Positions 51,876 through 61,585 of a stretch of 64,000 bases of DNA are shown here, in pieces (the stretch's first letter is position 1; the number at the start of each line of letters is the position of its first letter). The notes under the pieces were generated by a model. The model was not told where the DNA came from. It did no database searches and saw nothing but the letters and a program-made list of their open reading frames with translations. The DNA comes from Rhodospirillales bacterium. Its GTDB lineage: Bacteria > Pseudomonadota > Alphaproteobacteria > Acetobacterales > Acetobacteraceae. The translations under genes were made by a program, and so were the position numbers. The stretch is taken from positions 1-64,000 of the forward strand of contig JAGXAO010000001.1 in the NCBI GenBank assembly GCA_018971565.1. Direction: 5' to 3'.

Positions 51876-52430
51876 ATGTTTCTGCTCCGCCACGGGCAAA
51901 GCCTCTTCAACCTGCGTTTTACTGAGACGAGGCGGGACCCCGGGATTGAAGACCCTGAGCTGACCGAGCTGGGCCATGCCCAGGCGCAAGCGGCGGCGGA
52001 AGAACTGGCGGGGGCCGGGATAACCCGGCTGGTTGTTTCACCTTACCTGCGCGCGTTGCAGACGGCGCAGCCGTTTCTGGCGCTGCCTGGGGTGAGTGTG
52101 GAGGTGATGCATGAGGTGCGTGAGCGGACCGCCTTCATCTGTGATATCGGCAGCACCCCTGCCCAGCTCGCCACGCGGTTTCCGCACCATGAATTCGGGC
52201 ATCTGCCCGAGCGCTGGTGGCATGACGATGTTGAAACCGAGGAGGAGACGGTGGCCCGGGCGGAGGCTTTCAGGCTTGCAATGCGGGCACGGCCGGATGA
52301 GCACACGACGCTGCTGGTGAGCCATTGGGGGTTTATTCTGGCGCTGACCGGGATTTCTGTCGGCAATGGTGAGTGGGTTGAGTTTCACCCCGGCACGGCG
52401 CGCCCAGGGCGGATAAGCTGGCAGCATTGA
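51876..52430 (+). CDS. Histidine phosphatase family protein
   Basis: MFLLRHGQSLFNLRFTETRRDPGIEDPELTELGHAQA; SD GAAGGA upstream. Confidence 0.9.
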   Translation: MFLLRHGQSLFNLRFTETRRDPGIEDPELTELGHAQAQAAAEELAGAGITRLVVSPYLRALQTAQPFLALPGVSVEVMHEVRERTAFICDIGSTPAQLATRFPHHEFGHLPERWWHDDVETEEETVARAEAFRLAMRARPDEHTTLLVSHWGFILALTGISVGNGEWVEFHPGTARPGRISWQH

Positions 52431-53206
52431 GCGAGGCGTGCATGGGATTGTTGCAGGACGGCGAGGCGCCGGTTTACGATTTGCTGCGCGCGGCGGCGCA
52501 AAGCCCGTTTTTGCTGACGGCGGACCATGCGGGGCGGGCGATTCCACGGGCGTTGGGAGATTTGGGCGTGCCGGGTGCGGAGATGGACCGGCATATTGCC
52601 TGGGATATTGGTATTGCGGGCGTGACGCGGCGTTTGAGCGAGGTGCTGGATGCGACGGCGATTTTGCAGAATTATTCGCGGCTGGTGATTGATTGTAACC
52701 GCAACCCCGCCTGGGCCAGTGCGATTCCAGAAGTAAGTGAGGCGACCAGGATTCTGGGCAATGAAGGGCTGGACGAGGCAAGGAAGGCCGCGCGGCGTGC
52801 GGCGATTTTTGACCCGTACCATGGGCGGATCGCCCGGTTGGTGAGGGAGCGGGCGCGCACGGTTTACGTGGCGATGCACAGCTTTACGCCGGTTTACCTG
52901 GCGCAGGCGCGGCCGATGCATGTGGCGGTGCTGTATAACCGAAACCCCCGGCTTTCAAAGATTTTGGCCGCGCGGCTGCGGAAAGAAAATGGGCTGGTGG
53001 TGGGGGAGAATGTGCCTTACCGCGTGAGCGATGAGACCGATTATGGCGTGCCTGTGCATGCCGAGCGGAACGGGCTTGATTATCTGGAGATTGAGATACG
53101 GCAGGATTTGATTGCCGATGAAGCGGGACAGCTGGAATGGGCGGGGCGGCTGGCGCGGCTTTTGCCCGCGGCGTTGAGGCAATTGGATATGGGGACGAGG
53201 GCGTGA
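52427..53206 (+). CDS. N-formylglutamate amidohydrolase
   Basis: FLLTADHAGRAIPRALGDLG, HIAWDIGIAGVTRRLSEVLDATAILQNYSRLVIDCNRN. Confidence 0.9.
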   Translation: MSEACMGLLQDGEAPVYDLLRAAAQSPFLLTADHAGRAIPRALGDLGVPGAEMDRHIAWDIGIAGVTRRLSEVLDATAILQNYSRLVIDCNRNPAWASAIPEVSEATRILGNEGLDEARKAARRAAIFDPYHGRIARLVRERARTVYVAMHSFTPVYLAQARPMHVAVLYNRNPRLSKILAARLRKENGLVVGENVPYRVSDETDYGVPVHAERNGLDYLEIEIRQDLIADEAGQLEWAGRLARLLPAALRQLDMGTRA

Positions 53207-55773
53207 AAAATTCTGAGGCAGGGGCAAAGATGCCGCGCAAGGCCCTGTTGAAGGCCGATGTGAAGGCGCCGGTTTTTAGGCGGGAGCGCAAGCTGCTGTG
53301 CTTCCTGGACAGGACCGGCGAGGCGGAGATTGGCGGCTGGGCGGTGGATTTTGAGATGCCCGCCGAGAGCCTGAAGATGCGCGCGGTGATAGATGGTGCG
53401 ATTGAGGGGGTGATTAGCTGCGATTTGCACCGGGAGGACAGCCGGTTGGTGAATCTGGCGAACAGCCGGATTGGGTTCAGCTACCGGATACCGGAGCGCT
53501 ACTGGGACGGGGTGCGCCACGTGTTGCACTTTATGACGCTGGATGGGGCGGCGTTGCCTATAAGCTCCCGCGCTGGCGGGGCGGTTGAGCAATATAGCTT
53601 CGTGCTTGAGAAGCCGGTGCGGCTGATGGCCGTGGTGGATGGCATGGTGGACGGTCTGATCCAGGGTTGGGCGGTGCGGGTGGATGACGCGGCCGGAACC
53701 AAGCTGGGCGGGGTGCGCGTGCTGGTGACACATGAAGGCCAGCCGGTGGCGGAGCTGCTGGCGGACCAGTTCCGGGGCGATGTGGCGCAGGCGGTGGGGT
53801 GCGATGCGGCCTGTGGGTTTGCCTTTGCGCCGCCGCCTGAGCTGCGCCGCCGCGAGCGGGTAGCATTGAAATTTTTTGCCTTGCCGGAGCGAGAGGAGCT
53901 GCCGGGCAGCCCCCTGGAGATAAGTTTTCCGGGGGATTCGGCGCGAGAGAAGATCGAAGCGCTGATTAAGCGGACGGATGAGCTGTTCAGCTTCGCGTAT
54001 CATTTAAAGAAAGAGCTGAAGGCGGCGATACCGCGCGAGCGGTTTTTGCTGGCGGATTATCCCCGCTGGGCACTGGAGGCGCGGCCCTTGGCCCTGCCCC
54101 GCGCCAAGGCGCGTTATGGGATGAAGGATGTGGGGGGCACCAAGGTTTCGGTGATCTGCCCGGTTTACCGGCCCGGCGTGGGGGATTTTCTGGCGGCCGT
54201 GGACAGCGTGCGGGCGCAGACCCATGAAAATTGGGAGCTGCTGCTGATAGACGATGCCGGGGGGGATGCGACCCTGGTGGCGGTGATGAAGGACCTGGCC
54301 GGGCTGGATGAGCGGATCAAGCTGATCACGCGCAAGAAGAATGGGGGCATTGCCCGGGCGACGAATGACGGGCTGAAGGCAGCGAAGGGGGATTTTATTG
54401 CCTTTTTTGACCATGACGACCTGCTGGAACCCGGTGCGCTGGAGATTATGCTGCTGGCCCAGGCGGCGACGGGGGCGAAGCTGCTTTATTCCGACGAGGA
54501 TAAGGTGGAGCGCGGCGGGGCGTTCAGCGAGCCGCACTTCAAGCCGGATTTCAACCATCGGTTTCTGCTGGATATTAATTACATCTGCCATCTGGTGATG
54601 GTGGAGGCGAAGATTGTACGCGCGGCGGGCGGGCTGGACCCGGCGCTGGATGGAGCGCAGGACCATGATTTGCTGCTGCGGCTGGTGGAAGGGCTGGAGC
54701 CGGGGCAGATTCATCATGTGGCGGAGATTTTGTACCATTGGCGCAAGACGGCGAGCTCCACCGCCGCGGCGGGGACCGGAGCGAAGCCGAAGGCCGCATT
54801 GGCCGGGGCCGAGGCGGTGGCGGCACACCTGGCGCGGCGGGGGTTGCCGGCCAAGGTGGAGCCGCGCGGGAGCCTGACCTGTTACAAGGTGGATTGGAAA
54901 TTTCTGCCGACGCGGGTGAAGAAGGCCGGGGTTTCGATACTGATTCCATACCGCGACCATGTGGAGATGACGCTGGAATGCGTGGAGGCGATAAGGGCCC
55001 ATACCAAGGGGGTGAGCTACGAGATTATTTTGTTGGATAACTGGTCCACCACACCGGAGGCGGAGCGGTTTGCGGCGGCGCAGGCGAATATCGAGGGCAC
55101 GCGGGTGTTGCGGATTGCCGAACCGTTCAACTACTCACGTATCAATAACATCGGGGCGCGGGAGGCGCGCCATGAGTTTTTGCTGTTTATGAATAACGAT
55201 GTGTTTGTGAATGAGGCGGGATGGCTGCGCCGGATGCTTGATGAGGCGTTGGCGGATGAAAGCGTGGGCGCCGTGGGGGCGAAGCTGCTGTATGAGGACG
55301 GGACCGTGCAACATGCGGGCGTGGTGCTGGGTGTTGGCGGCGTGGCTGACCATGCCTTCCGGGGCCTGGGCGCCGAGGCGCCGGGCTATATGGCGCATGC
55401 GATAACCGCGCAGGAAGTTTCCGCGGTGACGGCGGCGTGTATGCTTGTGCCTAAATCTGCCTTTGATGCGGTGGGCGGGTTTGACGAGCGCGAGCTTTCC
55501 GTTGCGTTTAATGATGTGGATTTATGTGTGAAGTTACGCATTGCGGGGATGAAGATTATCTATATGCCCGATACGGTGGCCGAACACCGGGAAAGTGTGA
55601 GCCGTGGGGATGACTTTAACCACACCAAGCTGGCCCGGTTTATGCTGGAAAATGAAGTGATGCTGCAGCGCCACCAGGCGCTGTTGCCGAACGACCCATA
55701 TTATAACCAGAACTTTTCACGAGAAGGTGGGGTTTACCGGGAGTTGCGGCTTTTGCAACCTGGAGAGGAGTGA
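53203..55773 (+). CDS. Large glycosyltransferase with two GT2 domains
   Basis: VSVICPVYRPGVGDFLAAVDSVRAQTHENWELLLIDDAGGD and VSILIPYRDHVEMTLECVEAIRAHTKGVSYEIILLDNWS. GTG start overlapping the upstream stop. Confidence 0.88.
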   Translation: MKNSEAGAKMPRKALLKADVKAPVFRRERKLLCFLDRTGEAEIGGWAVDFEMPAESLKMRAVIDGAIEGVISCDLHREDSRLVNLANSRIGFSYRIPERYWDGVRHVLHFMTLDGAALPISSRAGGAVEQYSFVLEKPVRLMAVVDGMVDGLIQGWAVRVDDAAGTKLGGVRVLVTHEGQPVAELLADQFRGDVAQAVGCDAACGFAFAPPPELRRRERVALKFFALPEREELPGSPLEISFPGDSAREKIEALIKRTDELFSFAYHLKKELKAAIPRERFLLADYPRWALEARPLALPRAKARYGMKDVGGTKVSVICPVYRPGVGDFLAAVDSVRAQTHENWELLLIDDAGGDATLVAVMKDLAGLDERIKLITRKKNGGIARATNDGLKAAKGDFIAFFDHDDLLEPGALEIMLLAQAATGAKLLYSDEDKVERGGAFSEPHFKPDFNHRFLLDINYICHLVMVEAKIVRAAGGLDPALDGAQDHDLLLRLVEGLEPGQIHHVAEILYHWRKTASSTAAAGTGAKPKAALAGAEAVAAHLARRGLPAKVEPRGSLTCYKVDWKFLPTRVKKAGVSILIPYRDHVEMTLECVEAIRAHTKGVSYEIILLDNWSTTPEAERFAAAQANIEGTRVLRIAEPFNYSRINNIGAREARHEFLLFMNNDVFVNEAGWLRRMLDEALADESVGAVGAKLLYEDGTVQHAGVVLGVGGVADHAFRGLGAEAPGYMAHAITAQEVSAVTAACMLVPKSAFDAVGGFDERELSVAFNDVDLCVKLRIAGMKIIYMPDTVAEHRESVSRGDDFNHTKLARFMLENEVMLQRHQALLPNDPYYNQNFSREGGVYRELRLLQPGEE

Positions 55774-55774
55774 G

Positions 55775-56107
55775 CTAGCTCCGCGCCAGGCGGCGGGCGG
55801 TGAGCAGGAGCATCCGGCGGTCTTCTGTTGAGCAGGCGCGGTAAAGCCGGATGAGGGCAAGTTCATCACCCAGCAGAGAACCGGTTTCACCCGAGACGAG
55901 ATAGCCGAGCGAAGTATTTAAAGTCTTCGCAATTTTCTCCATATTTTCCCGAATTTGGCCGGCACGGTCGGTTTCCCATTGTGCGATGGCGGAGCGGGAA
56001 ACGCTGAGCCTGTCCGCAAATTCATCCTGAGTCATGCCGGCGGCGAGCCGTAAAGCCCGGATTCTGGCCCCAACGGTTTCCGCGGGGGGCTGCTTCTTCG
56101 ATCCCAT
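55775..56107 (-). CDS. XRE family phage-type repressor
   Basis: GARIRALRLAAGMTQDEFADRLSVSRSAIAQWETDRAGQIRENMEKIAKTLNTSLGYLVSGE. Start trimmed to ATG 56107. Confidence 0.88.
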   Translation of the reverse strand: MGSKKQPPAETVGARIRALRLAAGMTQDEFADRLSVSRSAIAQWETDRAGQIRENMEKIAKTLNTSLGYLVSGETGSLLGDELALIRLYRACSTEDRRMLLLTARRLARS

Positions 56108-56112
56108 GCAGC

Positions 56113-56180
56113 ATACTAACACGACACGCCGCAAACTCAATGTTAGTATTTCTTGACGTAATCTGTTAGTTTGACTAACA
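56113..56180. promoter_or_regulatory. Candidate phage repressor operator array
   Basis: ATACTAACA (56113-56121), TGTTAGTAT (56141-56149) and the palindrome TGTTAGT-TTG-ACTAACA (56164-56180) between divergent repressor and early genes. Confidence 0.7.
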
Positions 56181-56206
56181 TTACGGCGTGCAGAATGGAG
56201 GATGGA

Positions 56207-56497
56207 ATGCCGCAGGCTAGGATTTGGACACAGACCGCCGACCAAGCGATTGTAACCATGCGCAGTGGCGGGGCGACCTGGGCGGCGATTGGTAGGCAGC
56301 TGGGACTTTCCAGAAATACGGTGATTGAACGAGGCCGCCGCTTGAATGCGGCCCTGCCATTGCGGCCGGTGACGGTGATGAAGAGCCGGGATGAGGACGG
56401 GTTGGACGACCCTAACAGGCCGTCATTACGGGCGGGCCACCCGCTGACGTGGGGGCTGCTGACGGATGCGCCGTTTCCGGAAGGAGAAGAAGCATGA
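56207..56497 (+). CDS. GcrA-like helix-turn-helix protein
   Basis: WTQTADQAIVTMRSGGATWAAIGRQLGLSRNTVIERGRRLNA; GGAGG SD 5 nt before ATG 56207. Confidence 0.6.
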   Translation: MPQARIWTQTADQAIVTMRSGGATWAAIGRQLGLSRNTVIERGRRLNAALPLRPVTVMKSRDEDGLDDPNRPSLRAGHPLTWGLLTDAPFPEGEEA

Positions 56498-56901
56498 TGA
56501 CGATGGAAGAGATTGTAGGGCGGCTGGAGGAGGCCGGTGCGGCGATGCTGGCAATGCCCTCGCGGGGGTATTCCACGCGGCTGCGTGTTACAAAGCTGGA
56601 TGTGGTGCATACGGCATTGGAAGCCTATGGCTGGGCGGGGGCGAAGATGAAGCCGCCAGCACCTTCGGCCGCTGAGGTGACGCGGATGGATGAGGCGTTT
56701 GGCTGGTTACTTTATATTCCTGAAAAGCAATATGTGTTGCGGCGGATCGCTGGCGCGCGCGCATTGGTGCACCCACTGACCGGGCGGCATATTTATGCCT
56801 GGCGGAAGTTGGGGGAGATGCTGGGGGCGGACCATAAATCTGTTCAGCGGTGGCACGGGCAGGCGATTAGGTTGATTCTGGCAGGATTGGCAAAAAGATA
56901 G
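56494..56901 (+). CDS. Phage DUF6362-like protein
   Basis: DEAFGWLLYIPEKQYVLRRIAGARALVHPLTGRHIYAWRKLGEMLGADHKSVQRWHGQAI; immediately upstream of terminase. Confidence 0.65.
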   Translation: MMTMEEIVGRLEEAGAAMLAMPSRGYSTRLRVTKLDVVHTALEAYGWAGAKMKPPAPSAAEVTRMDEAFGWLLYIPEKQYVLRRIAGARALVHPLTGRHIYAWRKLGEMLGADHKSVQRWHGQAIRLILAGLAKR

Positions 56902-56928
56902 TTTTTCTAACTTTATGTTATTTTTTGA

Positions 56929-58368
56929 TTGCCCACATACCCCAGTTTGACGTATACCTCTTTTCATACTGGTTCTACTGAACACGGCGGGGACTTCATT
57001 AAAAGGCTAAGCGAAGCGACGGGGTTTTTGGAATTCTCCCGCCGGGTAATGAGCGATGTGGGACAGGCCCCCGCCCCGCACCATGAATTGCTGATCCGGC
57101 ATTTACAGGATTTGGCGGAAGGCAAGTGCGACCGGCTGATGGTGCAGATGCCGCCGGGGTCGGCGAAATCGACCTATGGCTCGATGTTGTTTCCGGCCTG
57201 GTTTATGGCGCGGAGCAAGGGCGCGCAGGTGATTGCGGCGGCGCATACGGCGTCTCTGGCGCATTATTTCGGCGGGCGGGTGCGAAGTGTTTTGGCGAAG
57301 CACGGCGATTTTCTGGGCGTGGAGATTGCGAAAGCCGCCAAGGCGTCTTCAAAGTTTTCACTCGCCGGGGGCGAGGAGTATTTCTCGGCGGGGGTGCGCG
57401 GGCCAATTACGGGCCGGCGGGCGGATTTGATTGTGATTGACGACCCGGTGAAGAACTGGGCGGAGGCGGAGAGCCAGGCGCAGCGGGACATGCTGTTTGA
57501 CTGGTACCGGGCGGAGTTGACGGCGCGGTTGAAGCCGGGCGGGCGGATTGTGCTGATTATGACGCGTTGGCACGAGGATGACCTGGCCGGGCGGCTGCTG
57601 GCGACGGAGGGCGGGTGGCGCTGTTTGCGGCTGCCAGCGCTTGCGGAGGCTGGTGACGAACTGGGGCGCGGGGTTGGTGAAGCGTTATGGCCGGCCTTGC
57701 AGAGCGTGGATGATTTGGAACGGCGCCGCCGCGATGTGGGCGAGCGGGCTTTTGCAGCCATGTATCAGCAGGCCCCGAAGGCGCGGGAAAGTGGATTGTT
57801 CCGCGTGGGTGCGGTGGCCAGGCTGGCGGCGGCGCCGGATGTGAAGATGAGTGTGCGGGCCTGGGACCTGGCGGCGAGCCAGCCGGGGCCGGGGCGGCGG
57901 CCGGATTACACGGTGGGGCTAAAGCTCGGCATGACCGAGGATGAGCGGCTGGTGGTGCTGGATGTGCGGCGGCTGCAGGGTTCACCCGCGCAGGTGGAAG
58001 CCGCGCTTAAGGATACGGCGCGGCTGGATGGCATGGGCACGATGATTTCATTACCGCAGGACCCCGGCCAGGCGGGCGCGGCGCAGATTGCGATGCTGAC
58101 GCGCGGGCTGGTGGGGTTCAGGGTGGCATCAAGCCCCGAGCGCGATGCCAAGCTGGTGCGGGCGATGCCTGCGGCCACACAGGTGGATGCAGGGAATTTC
58201 GCCATTGTGGGGGCGGGCTGGAATGATGCGTTTCTGGCCGAGATGAGGGAGTTTCCGCATGGAACACATGACGACCAGATCGACGCGCTTTCGCGCGCGG
58301 TGAACAGCCTGGCGACGCTGGTACAGGCGCCAGCGCGGCGGCTGAACGTGCCCATATTGAGCCGATAG
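56929..58368 (+). CDS. Phage terminase large subunit
   Basis: Walker A-like MPPGSAKSTYGSMLFPAWFM, ADLIVIDDPVKNWAEAES, VLIMTRWHEDDLAGRLL, C-terminal nuclease-like HDDQIDALSRA. Confidence 0.93.
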   Translation: MPTYPSLTYTSFHTGSTEHGGDFIKRLSEATGFLEFSRRVMSDVGQAPAPHHELLIRHLQDLAEGKCDRLMVQMPPGSAKSTYGSMLFPAWFMARSKGAQVIAAAHTASLAHYFGGRVRSVLAKHGDFLGVEIAKAAKASSKFSLAGGEEYFSAGVRGPITGRRADLIVIDDPVKNWAEAESQAQRDMLFDWYRAELTARLKPGGRIVLIMTRWHEDDLAGRLLATEGGWRCLRLPALAEAGDELGRGVGEALWPALQSVDDLERRRRDVGERAFAAMYQQAPKARESGLFRVGAVARLAAAPDVKMSVRAWDLAASQPGPGRRPDYTVGLKLGMTEDERLVVLDVRRLQGSPAQVEAALKDTARLDGMGTMISLPQDPGQAGAAQIAMLTRGLVGFRVASSPERDAKLVRAMPAATQVDAGNFAIVGAGWNDAFLAEMREFPHGTHDDQIDALSRAVNSLATLVQAPARRLNVPILSR

Positions 58369-58389
58369 CAGGGAAGTTTCTGATAATCC

Positions 58390-59784
58390 ATGTTCGATAC
58401 GATTTGTGGCACCATTCCGGTGGATGGCGCGATGCCGGCGCGCGCGGCGCGGCTGGAAGCGCTGAGGCGCGTGCTGGATGGCACGCTTTATGACAATCTG
58501 CCCTACCAGTTTCATGAGGAGCGGAATGGCGCGGGGGAGTATATTCCGTTGCGGCTTCGCAAACCTTCCGTGCGCTATGGGCTATGCCGTGTGGTGGTGG
58601 AGGATTCCGTGGCGTTGCTGTTCAGCGCTGGGCATTTTCCGGCGGTGGACGTGCAGGATGTGGCCTTGGGCCGGGTGCTGGCGGATGTGTTTGCCGAGGC
58701 GCGGCTGAATGAGGTGATGATTGATGCGGCGTTGCGCGGGGCTGTGGGTTCCGTGGCCGTTTTGTTCCGCGTGCTGGGTGGCCGGGTGTTTTTCTCGGTG
58801 CTGGAAAGCCTGAATCTGACCCCAGTTTGGAATGCGGAAGTGCCGGACGAGTTGGCGCGGGTGACCGAAAAATACAAGGTGAGCGGCGTAGACTTGGCCG
58901 CGCAGGGTTATGAGGATGTGGACCCGGTGGGGCTTTATTGGTTTCAGCGGGCTTGGGATACCCAGAGCGAGACCTGGTTTTTACCCTGGCCCGTGGATGA
59001 TGCGCTGGCGCGACCGATGGTGGATGAGAGCCGCAGCGTGGCGCATGGGCTGGGATTTGTGCCGATTGTGTGGATTAAAAATCTGCCTGGCGGTGACGGG
59101 GTTGACGGGGCCTGCACATTCAGATGCGCGATCGATACGAATATCGAGATCGATTATCAGCTGAGCCAGGCGGGGCGGGGATTGAAATACAGCTCTGACC
59201 CGACGCTGCTGATTAAGGAGCCCGCGACCAGCGACAGCGAGATTGTTAAAGGTGCTGGAAATGCTTTGGTAGTTTCAGAAAAGGGTGATGCCAAGCTGTT
59301 GGAGATTGGCGGCACGGCGGCGGAGGCGGTGATTTCCTACGTGCGGACGTTGCGGGAGTTTGCCCTGGAAAGCGTGCACGGCAACCGCGCGAGTGCGGAG
59401 AAGCTTTCCGCCCCGCAATCTGGCCGGGCGTTGGAGTTGATGAACCAGGGGTTGATCTGGTTGGCGGATAATCTGCGCATTTCCTACGGCGAAGGCGGGA
59501 TTTTGGCGCTGGCGAAAATGGTGATGAGAGCCTCGCAAATATTTCCGCTGACAGTGCGGGGTGAAGCTGTACCGCCCTTGGATATGAGCCAGAGGCTGAG
59601 TTTGCGTTGGCCGCGCTGGTATCCGCTTTCCGCCGATGACCGGCTGAAAGAGGCGCAAGCGGTGGCGGCCTTGGTGAATGCGGGGCAGATGTCTCGCGAA
59701 GCGGGGGTGAAGGCGACGGCGGCGATGAATGACATCGGCGACGTAGAGGCCGAGTTGAATGCGATTAATGAGAGTGCGGCATGA
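58390..59784 (+). CDS. Phage portal protein (DUF1073/Gp6-like)
   Basis: Position after terminase; NLTPVWNAEVPDELARVTEKYKV, ALESVHGNRASAEKLSAPQSGRALELMNQGLIWLADNLR. Confidence 0.8.
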   Translation: MFDTICGTIPVDGAMPARAARLEALRRVLDGTLYDNLPYQFHEERNGAGEYIPLRLRKPSVRYGLCRVVVEDSVALLFSAGHFPAVDVQDVALGRVLADVFAEARLNEVMIDAALRGAVGSVAVLFRVLGGRVFFSVLESLNLTPVWNAEVPDELARVTEKYKVSGVDLAAQGYEDVDPVGLYWFQRAWDTQSETWFLPWPVDDALARPMVDESRSVAHGLGFVPIVWIKNLPGGDGVDGACTFRCAIDTNIEIDYQLSQAGRGLKYSSDPTLLIKEPATSDSEIVKGAGNALVVSEKGDAKLLEIGGTAAEAVISYVRTLREFALESVHGNRASAEKLSAPQSGRALELMNQGLIWLADNLRISYGEGGILALAKMVMRASQIFPLTVRGEAVPPLDMSQRLSLRWPRWYPLSADDRLKEAQAVAALVNAGQMSREAGVKATAAMNDIGDVEAELNAINESAA

Positions 59785-60164
59785 ATGATGATGTGACCGA
59801 GGATTGGCGGGCGCGGGCTGAGGCGGCGGAGGCGGCGCTGGAGCAGGCAGGGGCGGCGGCAAAGGCGCGGATTATCCGCGCAGAGCTGAAGGCCGAGGCA
59901 GTGAAGGCGGGGATGGTTGATCTTGATGGACTCAAGTTGATCGATGCCGGGGAGTTGCAGGTGAATGAGGATGGCGAGGTGGCGGATGCGCCCACCGTGC
60001 TGGCGAAGCTGAAGCGGGCAAAGCCGTGGCTGTTTGGGGGTGGAAAGTCATCCTCGGCGGCGGCGAGCGCGCCGAAGCCGGAGCCGCCGCGCCAGAGAAT
60101 GGCAAGCGAGATGAGCCGCGATGAGTGGCTGAACGCGAGAGCCGCGCTGCTGAAGCGCAGGTAA
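59781..60164 (+). CDS. Phage protein, possible scaffold
   Basis: Between portal and capsid, charged and Ala-rich coiled-coil-like; ATGA overlap with the portal gene. Confidence 0.55.
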   Translation: MNDDVTEDWRARAEAAEAALEQAGAAAKARIIRAELKAEAVKAGMVDLDGLKLIDAGELQVNEDGEVADAPTVLAKLKRAKPWLFGGGKSSSAAASAPKPEPPRQRMASEMSRDEWLNARAALLKRR

Positions 60165-60251
60165 CCAGGTTGATCTGACGATGGGTTGCCGTGCCTGCAA
60201 GGATGCAGGCGCGGGTGAGAAATTGCGCTTATATTCTGGGGATTTTACGAC

Positions 60252-61574
60252 ATGGGGATTCAAAATTTCCCGGCTGCCTTGCAGCCGATTATTCAACAGG
60301 GATTTTTGGAGCGGGAGTTTGAGACCGCTTTGAAATCCAGGCTCGGCTACCGCATGATCGCGGACCGTGAGGAGTTCGCGGTTGGGATTGGCGAGACCCT
60401 GACCAAGACACGCGCCGGGCTGAAGCCGAGCGTGACCACGCCGCTGGCGGCTGCCAGCAATACCAATCTGGACAATGGTTTGGCTTCTAGCAATTGGGGT
60501 GTGGAGCAATATACCATAGCGCTGAATTTTTATGCGGCGACGCAGGATTTGAACATGGTGACGAGCCGTGTTGGCATTGCCTCGCAGTTTTTGCAGAACG
60601 CCGCCACCAATGGCGAGCAGGCGGCGCGAAGCCTGGATGAGCTGGCGCGGAATGCGCTGTTTGCGCCGTATTTTGGTGGCAACACCCGAGTGGCCACGGC
60701 GCTGACCAGCGCCGGGCCGGTGGTTGAGGTGGATGATATTCGCGGCTTTCTGACCGTGTTTGTGAATGGGGTGCAGCAGCCGGTTTCCGCCGGTGCGCCG
60801 CTTTCGGTGACGGTGGGCCAGAACATCTATACGCTGGTGGGGGTGACCGCGGACGCCACCAATGTTTCCACCGCACCGGGCGGTGTTTCAGGCCAGCTGA
60901 CATTCGCGGCCAATGTGACCGTGGCGGATGGCGCCGCCGGGAATGCCGTGCAGGCGGCAACCGCCAGCGCCATTGTGCGCCCCGCCAGCCGTTTGACCAC
61001 GGCCGCCTTGCAGGCGACCGATACGCTGACCATGGGCAGCCTGCTGGATGCGGTGGCGCTGCTGCGGCGCAACGCAGTGCCGACGGTTGAGGGTGTTTAC
61101 AACTGCTATCTCGACCCGGTTTCGGCCCGGCAATTATTCTCCGACGCGGATTTCAAACAGCTTTTCCAGGGTGCGACCAGCGCCAATGCGGTGTTCCAGC
61201 AGGGGATGGTGAGCGACTTCCTCGGCTTGCGTTTCATCACCACCACCGAGGCTTATGTGCAGGCGCATCCGAGTGTTTCGGGCTTGAGCGTGCGCCGGCC
61301 GATTGTGTGTGGGCAGGGCGCGCTGATTGAAGGCGATTTCGCGGGGATGGCCGCCGATGATGTGGCACCGAAGGACAGCCTGGTGCAGGTGATCGACGGT
61401 GTGGCGATGGTGACGCGCGAGCCGATTGACCGGTTGCAGCAGATTATCGCGCAGAGCTGGTACTGGATTGGCGGATTTTGCGCGCCTTCCGACACCACCA
61501 CCACGCCGACCACCGTGCCGACCGCGACCAACGCAAATTACAAGCGCGCGGTGCTGCTTGAGCATGTGGGCTGA
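60252..61574 (+). CDS. Major capsid protein
   Basis: Size and position after portal/scaffold; FLEREFETALKSRLGYRMIADREEFAVGIGETLTKTRAGLKP. Confidence 0.75.
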   Translation: MGIQNFPAALQPIIQQGFLEREFETALKSRLGYRMIADREEFAVGIGETLTKTRAGLKPSVTTPLAAASNTNLDNGLASSNWGVEQYTIALNFYAATQDLNMVTSRVGIASQFLQNAATNGEQAARSLDELARNALFAPYFGGNTRVATALTSAGPVVEVDDIRGFLTVFVNGVQQPVSAGAPLSVTVGQNIYTLVGVTADATNVSTAPGGVSGQLTFAANVTVADGAAGNAVQAATASAIVRPASRLTTAALQATDTLTMGSLLDAVALLRRNAVPTVEGVYNCYLDPVSARQLFSDADFKQLFQGATSANAVFQQGMVSDFLGLRFITTTEAYVQAHPSVSGLSVRRPIVCGQGALIEGDFAGMAADDVAPKDSLVQVIDGVAMVTREPIDRLQQIIAQSWYWIGGFCAPSDTTTTPTTVPTATNANYKRAVLLEHVG

Positions 61575-61585
61575 GGAGAAAGAGG

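Noticed and set aside
53500-53525. CACGTG-containing sequence in the glycosyltransferase as a fourth parS
   Set aside because: Only the CACGTG core matches (CGCCACGTGTTGC); arms do not match TGTTCC/GGAACA.
53080-54003. 307-aa minus-strand ORF opposite the glycosyltransferase
   Set aside because: His/Arg/Pro-rich antisense frame; no family signal.
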